From JBNAGF01 sp049801055 (lineage in GTDB: Bacteria; Pseudomonadota; Alphaproteobacteria; Rhodobacterales; Rhodobacteraceae): a stretch of 64,000 bases of DNA. Numbering within the stretch: position 1 is the first letter of the stretch; each line of letters opens with the position of its first letter. Positions 28,533-38,607 of the stretch are shown one piece after another. Location: contig NZ_JBNAGF010000009.1 in assembly GCF_049801055.1 (NCBI RefSeq), positions 124,001-188,000 of the forward strand, in the 5' to 3' direction. The position numbers and the translations under genes are program-made. The notes under the pieces were generated by a model. That model worked only from the letters and a program-made list of their open reading frames with translations, made no database searches and was not told where the DNA came from.

Positions 28533-31500
28533 ATGTCGCGTGGCGACCTTTATACTGGTGACCTGTCTTTAGTGCGGTCAGTCTTGGCCGCTGATTCAAA
28601 AGGTGCGTCAGATAAGCTACAAATTCCCGACCATATTGATCTGTATTCAGCTGAGTTTTCCAAGGCTGGACCCAATTTGGTCATTCAGAATGACAACGGC
28701 CAATCTTTGGTCATTGTCGACTATTTCCGCAACGGTGAAGCACAGGATCTCATGGCCGCCGACAAGGGTGTGCTGCGCGGCCATGTTGTCGAGTCGCTCG
28801 CCGGTGCGGCACCGGATGCACGGCTTGCCCAGACGTCTCCGACCGAAGGACCAATACCGATCGGACAGGTTGAAGTCGCCGAGGGCAGCGTTCGCGTGCA
28901 GCGCGGCGACGGTACGGTTGAAGAACTCGATGTCGGGGTCAAGATCTATCAGCGTGATGTTCTGATCACCGACGTGGACGGCAATCTGTCGGTCACCTTT
29001 GCAGACGGGACGATCTTTACCTTGTCGGCTTCTTCGCGGATGGTCGTGGATGAGCTGATCTATGATCCCGAAAGCACCGAAAACTCGGGCGCGTTCAGTC
29101 TTGTTCAGGGCGGGTTTGTCTTTGTGGCCGGCCAAGTCGCCAAGACGGGTGGCATGACGGTCGATACCCCGGCGGCAACCATGGGGATCCGTGGCACTAA
29201 TGTTTCTGCCAAGGTATATACCGTCGGCGGCGAAACCGAAGTTCAAATGGCGCTGAACAAGGACTTCGACGGAACCCTCAGCTCGATCGAAGTCTACGTC
29301 GACGATGTGCTTCAGGGCGTTATCACAACCGACACCGAAGTCTGGGTGGTGTCGACCGCAGACGGGCGGGTCGAACGCTTTCCTCGCACGATTGACGATC
29401 AGGCCGCAGACCAGGAGCTGATCGACGAGGCCTATGAGGCGTATCTGGCCGCTCAGGACCGGATTGCACAGGGCCAGAACTACGTTGAACAGGAGGCACG
29501 CTCGGGCAATATCCAGAGAGGCACGCCAAGCGACAACAACTTCAACGATCTTCCTGAAAACTCCGGCCCGGAGGAACAACAGGAAGGGCCGGAAGGCGAC
29601 GAAAATCTCGATGACGGGTTCGACGATACCAATCTGCAAGATGACGGTGTCGACAATCTCCGCGATCCCGAGGAACCGCCGGTCGCCAATGATATTACCG
29701 TAACGGGGCTAGAAGACGCATCCGGCTCGGATCCGATCAGGGGTTCGGTGCTGAGTGCAGGACAGGCCAACCAATCTCTGACATTCGGGATTGAAAGTGC
29801 CCCGCAAAACGGGCAAGCCGTGATCAACGAGCTCGGCGAATTCATCTACATTCCAAACCCGGATTTCGCCGGGCAGGACGTGTTCACCTACAGCGTTTCG
29901 AATGGGGCGGACGGGTTTGACACCGCGACCGTGACGATCAACGTAGCACCGGTCAACGATGCGCCCGAAGCAAAGAGCGATCAGGCGCAGACAGCCGAAG
30001 ACATGCCTGTCGTAATCGACCCGCTGACAAATGATTTCGACGTCGACGGCGACAGCCTCCAGATCGTCAGCACAACCCTGCCGGCAAATGGCAGTGTGGC
30101 AATCAACAGCGACAATACGCTGACCTATACACCGAAGCCAAATTTCAACGGCGTCGACCGTTTCACCTACAAGGTCGAAGACGGACAGGGTGGCAGCGAC
30201 AGCGTCGAGATTGTTGTTACGGTCAGCGATCTCAATGACCAACCTGTTGCCGGGGGCGACAGTATATCGACCAACGAAGACCAGCCAATAACCTTCGACC
30301 CGCGGGACAACGACACGGATGCAGACGGTGATCCGCTGTTTGTCACCAAGGTTTCCGATCCCGCCAATGGGTCAGTCATCATCAATGTCGATGGCACACT
30401 CACCTATACTCCCGATCCGAACTTCAATGGCATGGACAGTTTTACCTATGTCACCGAGGACGGAAACGGAGGCAGCAACACGGCGACGGTTTCCGTTTCG
30501 GTTGGCGATGTGAACGACGCACCGGTAGCGGCGAATGATCCGGTGACAACAAACGAAGACCAGTCGATCACTTTCGACCCGCGTGGCAATGACAATGACC
30601 CGGATTCCAATCCACTGTCCGTGTCAGCCTGGACCGACCCGGCCAACGGCAACGTCGTGCTCAATCCTGACGGAACCCTGACATATACGCCGAACCCGAA
30701 TTTCAGCGGCTCCGACAGCTTTACCTACACGGTGCAAGACGGGCAGGGTGGCAGTGCCTCGGCCGAAGTTTCGGTCACGGTTTCGCCGGTGAACGACCAA
30801 CCTGTTCTGGGCGCCGATTTCGTGTCCACGGCCGAAGATCAGCCCGTCACCTTCGACCCACGCGGAAATGACAGCGACACCGACGGGGATGTCCTGCAAA
30901 TTCGCGAGACTTCGACACCAGTCAACGGCAATGTCATTATCAATATCGACGGCGGCCTGACTTATACTCCTAACGCGGATTTCAACGGTACTGACAGTTT
31001 CACTTACACGGTTGTTGACGGACGCGGCGGCACAGCAACCGGAACGGTCAACGTGACTGTCAGCTCGGTCAACGATCCTCCGGTTGCCACTCTCGATGCA
31101 GCAACCACAAACGAAGATCAGGCGGTTACATTCAATCCGCTGACAAATGACATGGATCCAGATGGCAACCCTCTGAGTATCAGCGGAACGTCAAACCCAT
31201 CCAACGGATCCGTCGCGATCAATCCCGACGGGACGCTCACTTACACGCCAAACCCAAATTTCAACGGAACCGACACATTTTCTTATACCGTATCGGACGG
31301 GCAGGGCGGCAGCGCCACGGCGCAGGTATCCGTCTTTGTCGGGCTGGTGAACGATCCGCCCGTTGCCGCAGATGACACAGCCAGCACGCTCGAAGATCAG
31401 GCCGTCACCTTCGACCCGCGCGGCAACGACGTGGATCTGGATGGCGATCCCCTTTCAGTCACCGGAACGTCAACGCCTGCAAATGGATCCGTCAGCATCA

Positions 31501-34500
31501 ATGCCAATGGCACGCTGACCTACACACCAAACGCCAATTTCAACGGCACAGACAATTTCACCTACACCGTGAATGACGGCCAGGGAGCCAGTGCTTCCGC
31601 AACCGCTACGGTGACCGTAATCCTGGTCAACGACTTGCCTGTGACCGTTGATGATGCGTCGACAACCAGCGAAGACCAAGCCATCACATTTGACCCCACT
31701 GGCAATGACAGCGACCCGGACGGGGATCCGCTCACGATAACTGGCACCTCGGTGCCATCAAATGGCGCGGTTGCCATCAACTCTGATGGCACTCTGACAT
31801 ACACCCCCAATGCCGACTTCAACGGGACGGACAGTTTTACCTATACGGTAAACGATGGGCAGGGCGGGCTTGGCATCGCAACCGTCAATGTCACCGTAAC
31901 ACCGGTCAATGACCTGCCAGTGGCAACCAACGATGAGGCCGCCACCAATGAAGATCAGGCGGTCACCTTCGACCCGCGGACCAATGACAGCGACGTGGAC
32001 GAAGACCCGCTAACCATATCAGGGACAAGTATGCCGGCGAACGGATCGGTTGCAATCAATCCGGACAACACGTTGACCTACACTCCGGATGCCCATTTCA
32101 ACGGAGCAGACAGCTTCACCTACACCGTGAGCGACGGGCAGGGCGGAACCAGCACCGCCACCGTAAATGTCACGATTGCAGCGGTGAACGACCTGCCAGT
32201 GGCCGTGAACGATATAGCCGCCACCAACGAAGACCAATCGCTCACATTTGATCCCCGCGACAATGACAGTGATATCGACGGAGACCCGCTGACGATCACC
32301 TCGACCACCGCCCCGGCTAACGGGTCGGTCGCGATCAATCCTAACGGTACGCTGACCTATACGCCGGACGCTGATTTCAGCGGGTCCGACAGTTTTACCT
32401 ATACCGTGAATGACGGGCAGGGGGGGATCGCCACTGCCACCGTCGATGTGACCATCGCACCGGTGAACGACCCGCCGTTGGCCGCTGATGACACAGCCTC
32501 GACAAACGAAGATCAATCCGTAACCTTCGATCCGCGCAGCAACGACAGCGATGCGGATGGCGACCCGCTTTCCGTTTCCGGGACCTCGACGCCCTCGAAC
32601 GGATCGGTTTCAGTCAACGCAAACGGATCGCTCACCTACACTCCGGATGCCAATTTCAATGGCACCGACAGTTTCACCTACACTGTAAGCGACGGGCAAG
32701 GCGGGACCGACACCGCAACCGTGAACATAACCATCGTTGCAGTGAACGACCCGCCAGTTGCGGCGGACGACACCGTTTCGACGAACGAGGACCAGCCCGT
32801 CACCTTCGAGCCAAGGGGCAATGACAGCGATATCGACGGGAACCCCATTTCAATCGGAGCAACCTCGACCCCATCCAATGGCTCGGTGGTGATAAACGCC
32901 AATGGCACCCTGACCTATACACCAGACGCGAACTACAACGGGGCCGACAGTTTCACCTACACCGTGAGTGACGGGCAGGGCGGCACAGATACCGCGACGG
33001 TAGATGTCACTGTCACCGCTTCGAATGATCCGCCCGAGGCCACAAATGACAACGTGACAACGGCGGAGGATCAGCAGATCACCTTCGATCCGCGCGACAA
33101 TGACAGCGACCTCGACGGTGATCCCCTGACCATCACCGGCGCTTCGAACCCGGCCAACGGTTCGACAACGGTCAATGCCGGAGGATCGATCACCTATTCG
33201 CCCGATGCGAATTTCAACGGCAACGACAGCTTCACCTATACGATTTCAGACGGTCAGGGCGGAACCGACACCGGCACGATTCAGGTCACGGTGACTGCCG
33301 TGAATGACAACCCAGATGCTGTGAGCGACACAGCGTCCACGAATGAAGATCAGGCCGTTATCATTTCCCCGCTTGGAAATGACTCAGATGTCGATGGGGA
33401 TACCCTGACAGTCTCGGGCACATCGACCCCGGCCAACGGTTCTGTCACAATCAATTCGAACGGAACGCTCACCTATACTCCGGATGCCGACTTCGCTGGC
33501 AACGATAGCTTCACCTACACCATTCAGGACGGGCAGGGCGGATCGGACACCGCCACCGTTTCAGTCTCTGTTGCACCGGTGAACGACCCGCCGATCGCAA
33601 GCAACGACAGCAGAACGACCAACGAGGATCAGGCGGTCACGTTCGATCCGCGGGTCAATGACAGCGACGCTGACGGGAACACACTGACCATCACCGGGAC
33701 CACAATCCCGACCAACGGATCGGTTGTCATCAACGCCAACGGCACGCTGACTTACACTCCGGATGCCAATTTCAACGGTCAGGACAGCTTCGGCTATACA
33801 CTCGAAGACGGGCAGGGTGGCAGTGATACAGCTACGGTTCAGATCACGGTCAACCCGGTCAACGACGATCCCGTGGCCAATGACGATGCCAGAACAACCG
33901 ACGAAGATCAGCCAATCACGTTCGACCCGCGAGACAACGACAGTGACATTGATGGCAACCCGCTTTCAATTTCGGCAATTACTGTGCCGGCGTCCAGCGG
34001 GCTGGTTTCCGTCAACCCGGACGGGCAACTGACCTACACGCCCAATCCGGGTTTCTTCGGAACCGACAGTTTCACCTATGAACTCAGCGACGGGCAGGGC
34101 GGCACAGACACCGCGACGGTCACAATCACCGTGAATGAGGTCAACGAAGCACCGACAGCCAACCCCGACCTGCTGATCGCTCCGTTCGGCAGTGGAGGAT
34201 CTGTCGTGGCAACCGCCAATGACACCGACCCGGATGGCGACAGCCTGAACGTCATAAGTGTCTCATCGGCCCAAAACGGATCCTCTGGCTATTCCGGCGG
34301 CACGGTCACCTACACACCTAACAGCAACTTCTTCGGGCTCGACAGCTTCAGCTATACCGTCAGCGACGGAACGCTGACCGACACGTCGACCGTAACCGTG
34401 GTCGTGGAGCAGGATCCGTCCTCGCTGCCGCCCGATTTCCCGGTAACGATCAGCTTTGATCCCAACGCACCCGGCAATGTTCCCGGCAAGTTCGACATCG

Positions 34501-35636
34501 ACATCACTTCGGTGCAGTCAACGAACATCAACCTCGTTTTTGCGATGGACAGTTCCGGCAGCATCGGGCAGGCGGGTTGGAACACTCAGGTTTCAGCCGT
34601 GCGCAATGCCCTGGTCAATCTGGCCAGTGACTTTAGCGGGTCGCAAACCAATGTGGATGTCTACATCATCAACTATGCGACTAATGTTCAGACGGTGGGC
34701 AAGTTCAATCTGGTCAGCGAAACGAGCCAGCTGCTCAGCGCAGTGGATTCTCTACCCTACCAAAGCGGTGGAACAAATTGGGAAGGCGCGCTGAACACGG
34801 CAAACAGCTTCTTCGGCAGCGAGCCGTCCGGTGAAGTCAACATCATGTATTTCATCACGGACGGGAACCCTTTCCCGGCCAACCAGAACTGGCAAGGTGC
34901 CTTGAGCAACCTCAACAGCTCTCATTCTGTAGACATCGAAGCCTTTGCAATCGGCAACGGCGTCAATCTTGGAAACCTCAATATCGTTGACAGCGACGGC
35001 TCGGCCACCTCTGTGACCAATGCCGGGGCGCTCGAGGCAGCTTTCGGACAAACACCGTTGTTCAACGCGCAGCTGATCGATTTCTCGCTCAGGCATAACG
35101 CCGACGGCATCGACCTGGGAGAAATCGCTGACGAAAACAGCCCGTCGCTTACGACAGACGGCATCAATTTCGATCTGGCGCTGGCAGACATTCCGGGGCT
35201 GCAAGGCAATCTTGGCGACGTGAATGTGTTCTCGGTCTACGCAACCTTCGATCTTGACGGCAATCTGTCGACCACCGGCGATCAGGTGGAGGTGTTCTCG
35301 GTCGGCACTCTGACAACATCGGCAGTGGCTGGAGTATCAGCCTCCAGTTCTTCACCGACCCCAACACCGACATTGGCCCAAGGGGGATCCGGTTTGGTTC
35401 CGTTGTCACTGACCCTGTCCGGCGACCCACCCCCATCACCGGGATCACCACCCGAGGCACAACAGCTTCAGGGCGTGCTGGACCTGTCCGGAACCGGTGG
35501 AAATCTTCCAACCGGCGGCGGCGGGCAATCTGGCGGCGGCGCAATGGGCGCAACCGGATTTACCGATAGCCTCGGAGGTCAGCTCCCCGGCCTGTCAATG
35601 GATCCCGCCGAAGCGCCGTCAATGCCGTCGGCCTGA
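28533..35636 (+). CDS. giant repeat adhesin-like protein: FecR domain, ~17 Ig/cadherin-like repeats, vWA domain
   Basis: A 2367-aa probable surface protein. Residues about 105-210 are a FecR-type domain (GSVRVQRGDGTVEELDVG ... DTPAATMGIRGTNV). An acidic linker follows, then about 17 tandem repeats of 93 residues at about 385-1960, each with NEDQ.VTFDPR, NDSDxDGDPL, a TLTYTPDANFNG core and DSFTYTVSDGQGG. Next is a von Willebrand A domain at about 1995-2185 with an intact MIDAS motif (AMDSSGSIG) and YFITDG, and finally a Pro/Gly-rich low-complexity tail. No signal peptide is seen; export by the nearby LapB-like system is likely but the tail lacks clear RTX nonapeptides. The ATG at 28533 is chosen over the TTG at 28524. 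Expected role: Ca2+-stabilised adhesion or biofilm protein. Confidence 0.9.
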   Translation: MSRGDLYTGDLSLVRSVLAADSKGASDKLQIPDHIDLYSAEFSKAGPNLVIQNDNGQSLVIVDYFRNGEAQDLMAADKGVLRGHVVESLAGAAPDARLAQTSPTEGPIPIGQVEVAEGSVRVQRGDGTVEELDVGVKIYQRDVLITDVDGNLSVTFADGTIFTLSASSRMVVDELIYDPESTENSGAFSLVQGGFVFVAGQVAKTGGMTVDTPAATMGIRGTNVSAKVYTVGGETEVQMALNKDFDGTLSSIEVYVDDVLQGVITTDTEVWVVSTADGRVERFPRTIDDQAADQELIDEAYEAYLAAQDRIAQGQNYVEQEARSGNIQRGTPSDNNFNDLPENSGPEEQQEGPEGDENLDDGFDDTNLQDDGVDNLRDPEEPPVANDITVTGLEDASGSDPIRGSVLSAGQANQSLTFGIESAPQNGQAVINELGEFIYIPNPDFAGQDVFTYSVSNGADGFDTATVTINVAPVNDAPEAKSDQAQTAEDMPVVIDPLTNDFDVDGDSLQIVSTTLPANGSVAINSDNTLTYTPKPNFNGVDRFTYKVEDGQGGSDSVEIVVTVSDLNDQPVAGGDSISTNEDQPITFDPRDNDTDADGDPLFVTKVSDPANGSVIINVDGTLTYTPDPNFNGMDSFTYVTEDGNGGSNTATVSVSVGDVNDAPVAANDPVTTNEDQSITFDPRGNDNDPDSNPLSVSAWTDPANGNVVLNPDGTLTYTPNPNFSGSDSFTYTVQDGQGGSASAEVSVTVSPVNDQPVLGADFVSTAEDQPVTFDPRGNDSDTDGDVLQIRETSTPVNGNVIINIDGGLTYTPNADFNGTDSFTYTVVDGRGGTATGTVNVTVSSVNDPPVATLDAATTNEDQAVTFNPLTNDMDPDGNPLSISGTSNPSNGSVAINPDGTLTYTPNPNFNGTDTFSYTVSDGQGGSATAQVSVFVGLVNDPPVAADDTASTLEDQAVTFDPRGNDVDLDGDPLSVTGTSTPANGSVSINANGTLTYTPNANFNGTDNFTYTVNDGQGASASATATVTVILVNDLPVTVDDASTTSEDQAITFDPTGNDSDPDGDPLTITGTSVPSNGAVAINSDGTLTYTPNADFNGTDSFTYTVNDGQGGLGIATVNVTVTPVNDLPVATNDEAATNEDQAVTFDPRTNDSDVDEDPLTISGTSMPANGSVAINPDNTLTYTPDAHFNGADSFTYTVSDGQGGTSTATVNVTIAAVNDLPVAVNDIAATNEDQSLTFDPRDNDSDIDGDPLTITSTTAPANGSVAINPNGTLTYTPDADFSGSDSFTYTVNDGQGGIATATVDVTIAPVNDPPLAADDTASTNEDQSVTFDPRSNDSDADGDPLSVSGTSTPSNGSVSVNANGSLTYTPDANFNGTDSFTYTVSDGQGGTDTATVNITIVAVNDPPVAADDTVSTNEDQPVTFEPRGNDSDIDGNPISIGATSTPSNGSVVINANGTLTYTPDANYNGADSFTYTVSDGQGGTDTATVDVTVTASNDPPEATNDNVTTAEDQQITFDPRDNDSDLDGDPLTITGASNPANGSTTVNAGGSITYSPDANFNGNDSFTYTISDGQGGTDTGTIQVTVTAVNDNPDAVSDTASTNEDQAVIISPLGNDSDVDGDTLTVSGTSTPANGSVTINSNGTLTYTPDADFAGNDSFTYTIQDGQGGSDTATVSVSVAPVNDPPIASNDSRTTNEDQAVTFDPRVNDSDADGNTLTITGTTIPTNGSVVINANGTLTYTPDANFNGQDSFGYTLEDGQGGSDTATVQITVNPVNDDPVANDDARTTDEDQPITFDPRDNDSDIDGNPLSISAITVPASSGLVSVNPDGQLTYTPNPGFFGTDSFTYELSDGQGGTDTATVTITVNEVNEAPTANPDLLIAPFGSGGSVVATANDTDPDGDSLNVISVSSAQNGSSGYSGGTVTYTPNSNFFGLDSFSYTVSDGTLTDTSTVTVVVEQDPSSLPPDFPVTISFDPNAPGNVPGKFDIDITSVQSTNINLVFAMDSSGSIGQAGWNTQVSAVRNALVNLASDFSGSQTNVDVYIINYATNVQTVGKFNLVSETSQLLSAVDSLPYQSGGTNWEGALNTANSFFGSEPSGEVNIMYFITDGNPFPANQNWQGALSNLNSSHSVDIEAFAIGNGVNLGNLNIVDSDGSATSVTNAGALEAAFGQTPLFNAQLIDFSLRHNADGIDLGEIADENSPSLTTDGINFDLALADIPGLQGNLGDVNVFSVYATFDLDGNLSTTGDQVEVFSVGTLTTSAVAGVSASSSSPTPTPTLAQGGSGLVPLSLTLSGDPPPSPGSPPEAQQLQGVLDLSGTGGNLPTGGGGQSGGGAMGATGFTDSLGGQLPGLSMDPAEAPSMPSA
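29683..34416 (+). repeat. tandem 279-bp coding repeats of the giant adhesin
   Basis: About 17 in-frame copies with a 279-bp (93-codon) period. Copies 2 to 16 are regular in length and carry the EDQ or related motif at the same place; the first (ending near 29957) and last (from about 34141) are divergent. DNA identity between copies is moderate, with several shared stretches, so copy number could change by recombination. Confidence 0.9.
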
Positions 35637-35677
35637 GCCCCGTCAAAATCAAGCCAATCCACCCGACTGCAAAACGC

Positions 35678-36727
35678 CTAGCGCAACCCCTCGTTGATGC
35701 TGTTCAAAACCTTGCTGCCGGGACAGAGTTCATCCTTGCCAAGTTCGTTCAATGGACGCGTCGCCAGCTTGAGGTTCTGGTTCAAGTTCTGCGTGTTCGG
35801 ATCGAGGAACAGCAACCCGGTCAGGATACGCCCTTCGTCCTTTGCCGCCTGGACCGCGTTCATCGCCCCTGTCCGGTCATCAGACCTGTAAGAGCTGTCA
35901 GCCTTGTGCAGGTGAATCACCGACCCGTCATGCAGGGTGACGCTCTGACTGGTGCCCTCCGCATACTGCGTGTGGATCTCTTCCCGCATCGGCACGAAAT
36001 CCACCGGCATCGCATCCAGATGCTCACGGGTTTCGGCATAACTCTTGGTAGATCCGACATGATTGTTGAACGTCACGCAGGGGGAAACCACATCAATGAA
36101 GGCAAACCCCTTATGCGCCATTGCCGCACGGATCAGGGGCTCAAGCTGATCTTTGTCACCCGAGAAACTACGCGCCACAAAGCTTGCACCCTGCAACATC
36201 GCGAGACTGGCAAGGTCGATACCGTCGAACGGATTGACGCTGCCCAGCTTGCTGACCGAACCAAGATCTGCCGTGGCGCTGTCCTGTCCCTTGGTCAGGC
36301 CATAGCACCCGTTGTTGGCCACGATATATGTCATGTTCACGTTACGCCGGATCAGGTGGATAAACTGCCCCATCCCGATCGAGGCCGTGTCACCATCCCC
36401 GGATACTCCGATATATGTCAGCTCGCGGTTGGCAAGGCTCGCGCCTGTTGCCACCGATGGCATCCGACCGTGGACCGAGTTGAATCCGTGCGACCGGCCA
36501 AGGAAGTAGGTGGGCATCTTTGACGAACAGCCGATCCCCGAGAGCTTTGCGATCCGATGAGGTTCGATCGACGACGCAAAACACGCATTTCGGATCGAAG
36601 CCGAGATGCTGTCGTGACCACAGCCCGCACAGAGCGTCGAAATCGCCCCGTCATAGTCGGCAACGGTATAGCCCAGCCGGTTGGTCGGCAGGCGCGGGTG
36701 GCGGAATTTCGGCTTGATATAAGACAT
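35678..36727 (-). CDS. 2-oxoacid:ferredoxin oxidoreductase beta subunit (KorB-like)
   Basis: A 349-aa TPP-binding subunit. CAGCGHDSISASIRNA near the N-terminus and IGCSSKMPTYF are family signatures, and the TPP/Mg2+ motif is GDGDTASIGMGQFIHLIRRN with NNGCYGLTKGQ after it. With the alpha subunit encoded just upstream it catalyses CoA-dependent oxidative decarboxylation of a 2-oxoacid, probably 2-oxoglutarate or a branched-chain derivative, reducing ferredoxin. The start shares bases with the alpha-subunit stop (TGATG). It is the last gene of a three-gene operon and is convergent with the giant adhesin gene, 41 bp away. Confidence 0.92.
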   Translation of the reverse strand: MSYIKPKFRHPRLPTNRLGYTVADYDGAISTLCAGCGHDSISASIRNACFASSIEPHRIAKLSGIGCSSKMPTYFLGRSHGFNSVHGRMPSVATGASLANRELTYIGVSGDGDTASIGMGQFIHLIRRNVNMTYIVANNGCYGLTKGQDSATADLGSVSKLGSVNPFDGIDLASLAMLQGASFVARSFSGDKDQLEPLIRAAMAHKGFAFIDVVSPCVTFNNHVGSTKSYAETREHLDAMPVDFVPMREEIHTQYAEGTSQSVTLHDGSVIHLHKADSSYRSDDRTGAMNAVQAAKDEGRILTGLLFLDPNTQNLNQNLKLATRPLNELGKDELCPGSKVLNSINEGLR

Positions 36728-38607
36728 CAGGCAGTCTCCCTCTTCAGGGGTACAATTTCGGCGCTCTTGGTTCTCAGCGCCTTGCGGATCTGATCGGCAA
36801 TGTCACGCGCAGTGATCGGTGTGCCAGAGTAGTTCAGCACCGAGGTCAGTTTTTCGGGTGCGATATGACACTCATTCATGATCAGCTGTCGCATCTGGCC
36901 GTCACGGTTCTGTTCGATCACAAAGACAAGGTCATAATCATGGATGAATTGATCGAGGCTTTCATGGAACGGGAATGCCCGGATCCGCATTGTGTCGATC
37001 GGATAGCCTTCGTCGGCAAGTATCTCGACCGCCTCATAGGCAGGCGAGGCGGTTGTTCCAAAGAACAACCCACCAAGCCGGAGCTTGGTTTTCGGTTTCT
37101 TCACTTCGATCGGTGGATGTGTCTTGGGTTTGGGCACATATGTCTTTGCCGTATCGAATTTGCGCAGCAACCTGTCTACGTTTTGCACATAATCCTCTCC
37201 GGATTCCGAATAGACCGCCATTTCGTTCTTTGACGACCCACGAGTGAAGTAAGCCCCTTTGTCAGGATGCGCACCGGGCAATGTGCGATAGCAGATTCCA
37301 TCTCCGTCCACGTCGAGATACCGGCCCCACTTCTCGGCCGCGTCCAGACCGGCTGCATCCAGAACCTTGCCCCGATCCATCTGATAGTCGTCGTCCCATT
37401 CGAGCGGCGGCGACATCCAGTCATTCATACCCAGATCGAGATCCGACATCATGATTACCGGCGTTTGCAACCGTTCAGCCAGATCAAAGGCCTGCACGGT
37501 CATGTCGAAACACTCACGCGGCGTTGCCGGGAACAGCAAAACCTGCTTGGTGTCACCATGGCTCGCATAGGCGGCCGCCAGCACATCCGACTGCTGGCTG
37601 CGTGTCGGCATGCCGGTTGAAGGGCCAGATCGCTGCACGTTAATCAGAACAACGGGAACCTCTGCAAAATAGGCGAGCCCCAGAAACTCGCTCATCAGTG
37701 ACAAACCCGGACCCGAAGTGGCCGTGAAGGCCCGCGCGCCGTTCCAACCAGCTCCGACAACCATGCCCATGGCAGCCAGTTCGTCTTCGGCCTGAACGAT
37801 TGCAAAGTTCTTCTTGCCGCTACCGGCATCGATCCGCATCCGCTCGGCATATTTGCTGAATGCGTCCACGACCGATGTCGACGGTGTGATCGGATACCAC
37901 GCGGCAACGGTGGCACCACCATAAATCGCGCCAAGCGCAGCGGCGGTGTTGCCGTTCATAAGGATATGTTCGCTTTCAAGAATGTGGGGGGCCACATTGC
38001 CGCCGCGCTTCAGCCGGATCGGCAGGGGGCAGTTGAAGTTTTCCTTGGCATACTGATATCCCATTTCCAGCGCCTGCACGTTGGATGAGATCAGCTTCTC
38101 CTTGCCCTTGAACTGGTCATTCAGAAGGTCCTTGAGCACCGGAAATTCGATATCAAGCAGCGCCGCCAGAGCTCCCACATAGACTACGTTCTTCAACAGC
38201 TGCTGCAAGCGCGGAACCGGGAACTCCCGCATGCACATCTGGGTCAGCGGAATGCCAAAATAGGTGATGTCATCCCGCTTGAGATGTCCCGCCAACGGCT
38301 TGGTTGAATCATACAGGAAATACCCGCCGGGTTCGACCGAGGCCACGTCCTTTTCCATGCTCTGCGGATTGACGCAGACCATCATGTCTACCCCGCCACG
38401 ACGCCCGAGATATCCCTTTGAACTGACTCGCACCTCATACCACGTCGGCAACCCCTGAATGTTGGACGGGAAAATATTGCGCGGGCTGACCGGGATCCCC
38501 ATGCGAAAGATCGCCTTGGCGAACAGGTGGTTGGCCGAGGCCGACCCGGTGCCGTTCACATTGGCGAACTTGACGACGAAATCATTGGTGCCGCTGATCT
38601 GTTTCAT
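36727..38607 (-). CDS. 2-oxoacid:acceptor oxidoreductase alpha subunit (gamma-alpha fusion, KorA-like)
   Basis: A 626-aa fused subunit. The N-terminal gamma-type domain (about residues 10-190; NGTGSASANHLFAKAIFRMG) precedes the pyrimidine-binding alpha domain (GNTAAALGAIYGGATVAAWY, then PITPST), and the C-terminal domain includes FVIEQNRDGQMRQLI. It pairs with the beta subunit for oxidative decarboxylation of a 2-oxoacid. The ATG overlaps the stop of the upstream GltD-like gene (ATGA). The fused gamma-alpha layout is the usual form of 2-oxoglutarate:ferredoxin oxidoreductase in proteobacteria. Confidence 0.92.
   Translation of the reverse strand: MKQISGTNDFVVKFANVNGTGSASANHLFAKAIFRMGIPVSPRNIFPSNIQGLPTWYEVRVSSKGYLGRRGGVDMMVCVNPQSMEKDVASVEPGGYFLYDSTKPLAGHLKRDDITYFGIPLTQMCMREFPVPRLQQLLKNVVYVGALAALLDIEFPVLKDLLNDQFKGKEKLISSNVQALEMGYQYAKENFNCPLPIRLKRGGNVAPHILESEHILMNGNTAAALGAIYGGATVAAWYPITPSTSVVDAFSKYAERMRIDAGSGKKNFAIVQAEDELAAMGMVVGAGWNGARAFTATSGPGLSLMSEFLGLAYFAEVPVVLINVQRSGPSTGMPTRSQQSDVLAAAYASHGDTKQVLLFPATPRECFDMTVQAFDLAERLQTPVIMMSDLDLGMNDWMSPPLEWDDDYQMDRGKVLDAAGLDAAEKWGRYLDVDGDGICYRTLPGAHPDKGAYFTRGSSKNEMAVYSESGEDYVQNVDRLLRKFDTAKTYVPKPKTHPPIEVKKPKTKLRLGGLFFGTTASPAYEAVEILADEGYPIDTMRIRAFPFHESLDQFIHDYDLVFVIEQNRDGQMRQLIMNECHIAPEKLTSVLNYSGTPITARDIADQIRKALRTKSAEIVPLKRETA

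Noticed and set aside
28647..29639. 330-aa minus-strand frame opposite the FecR region
   Set aside because: Antisense to the giant adhesin gene, with no recognisable domain or start signals.
29683..34416. CRISPR-like regular repeats
   Set aside because: The period is 279 bp and in frame with one long ORF; units encode Ig/cadherin-like domains, so it is a protein repeat.
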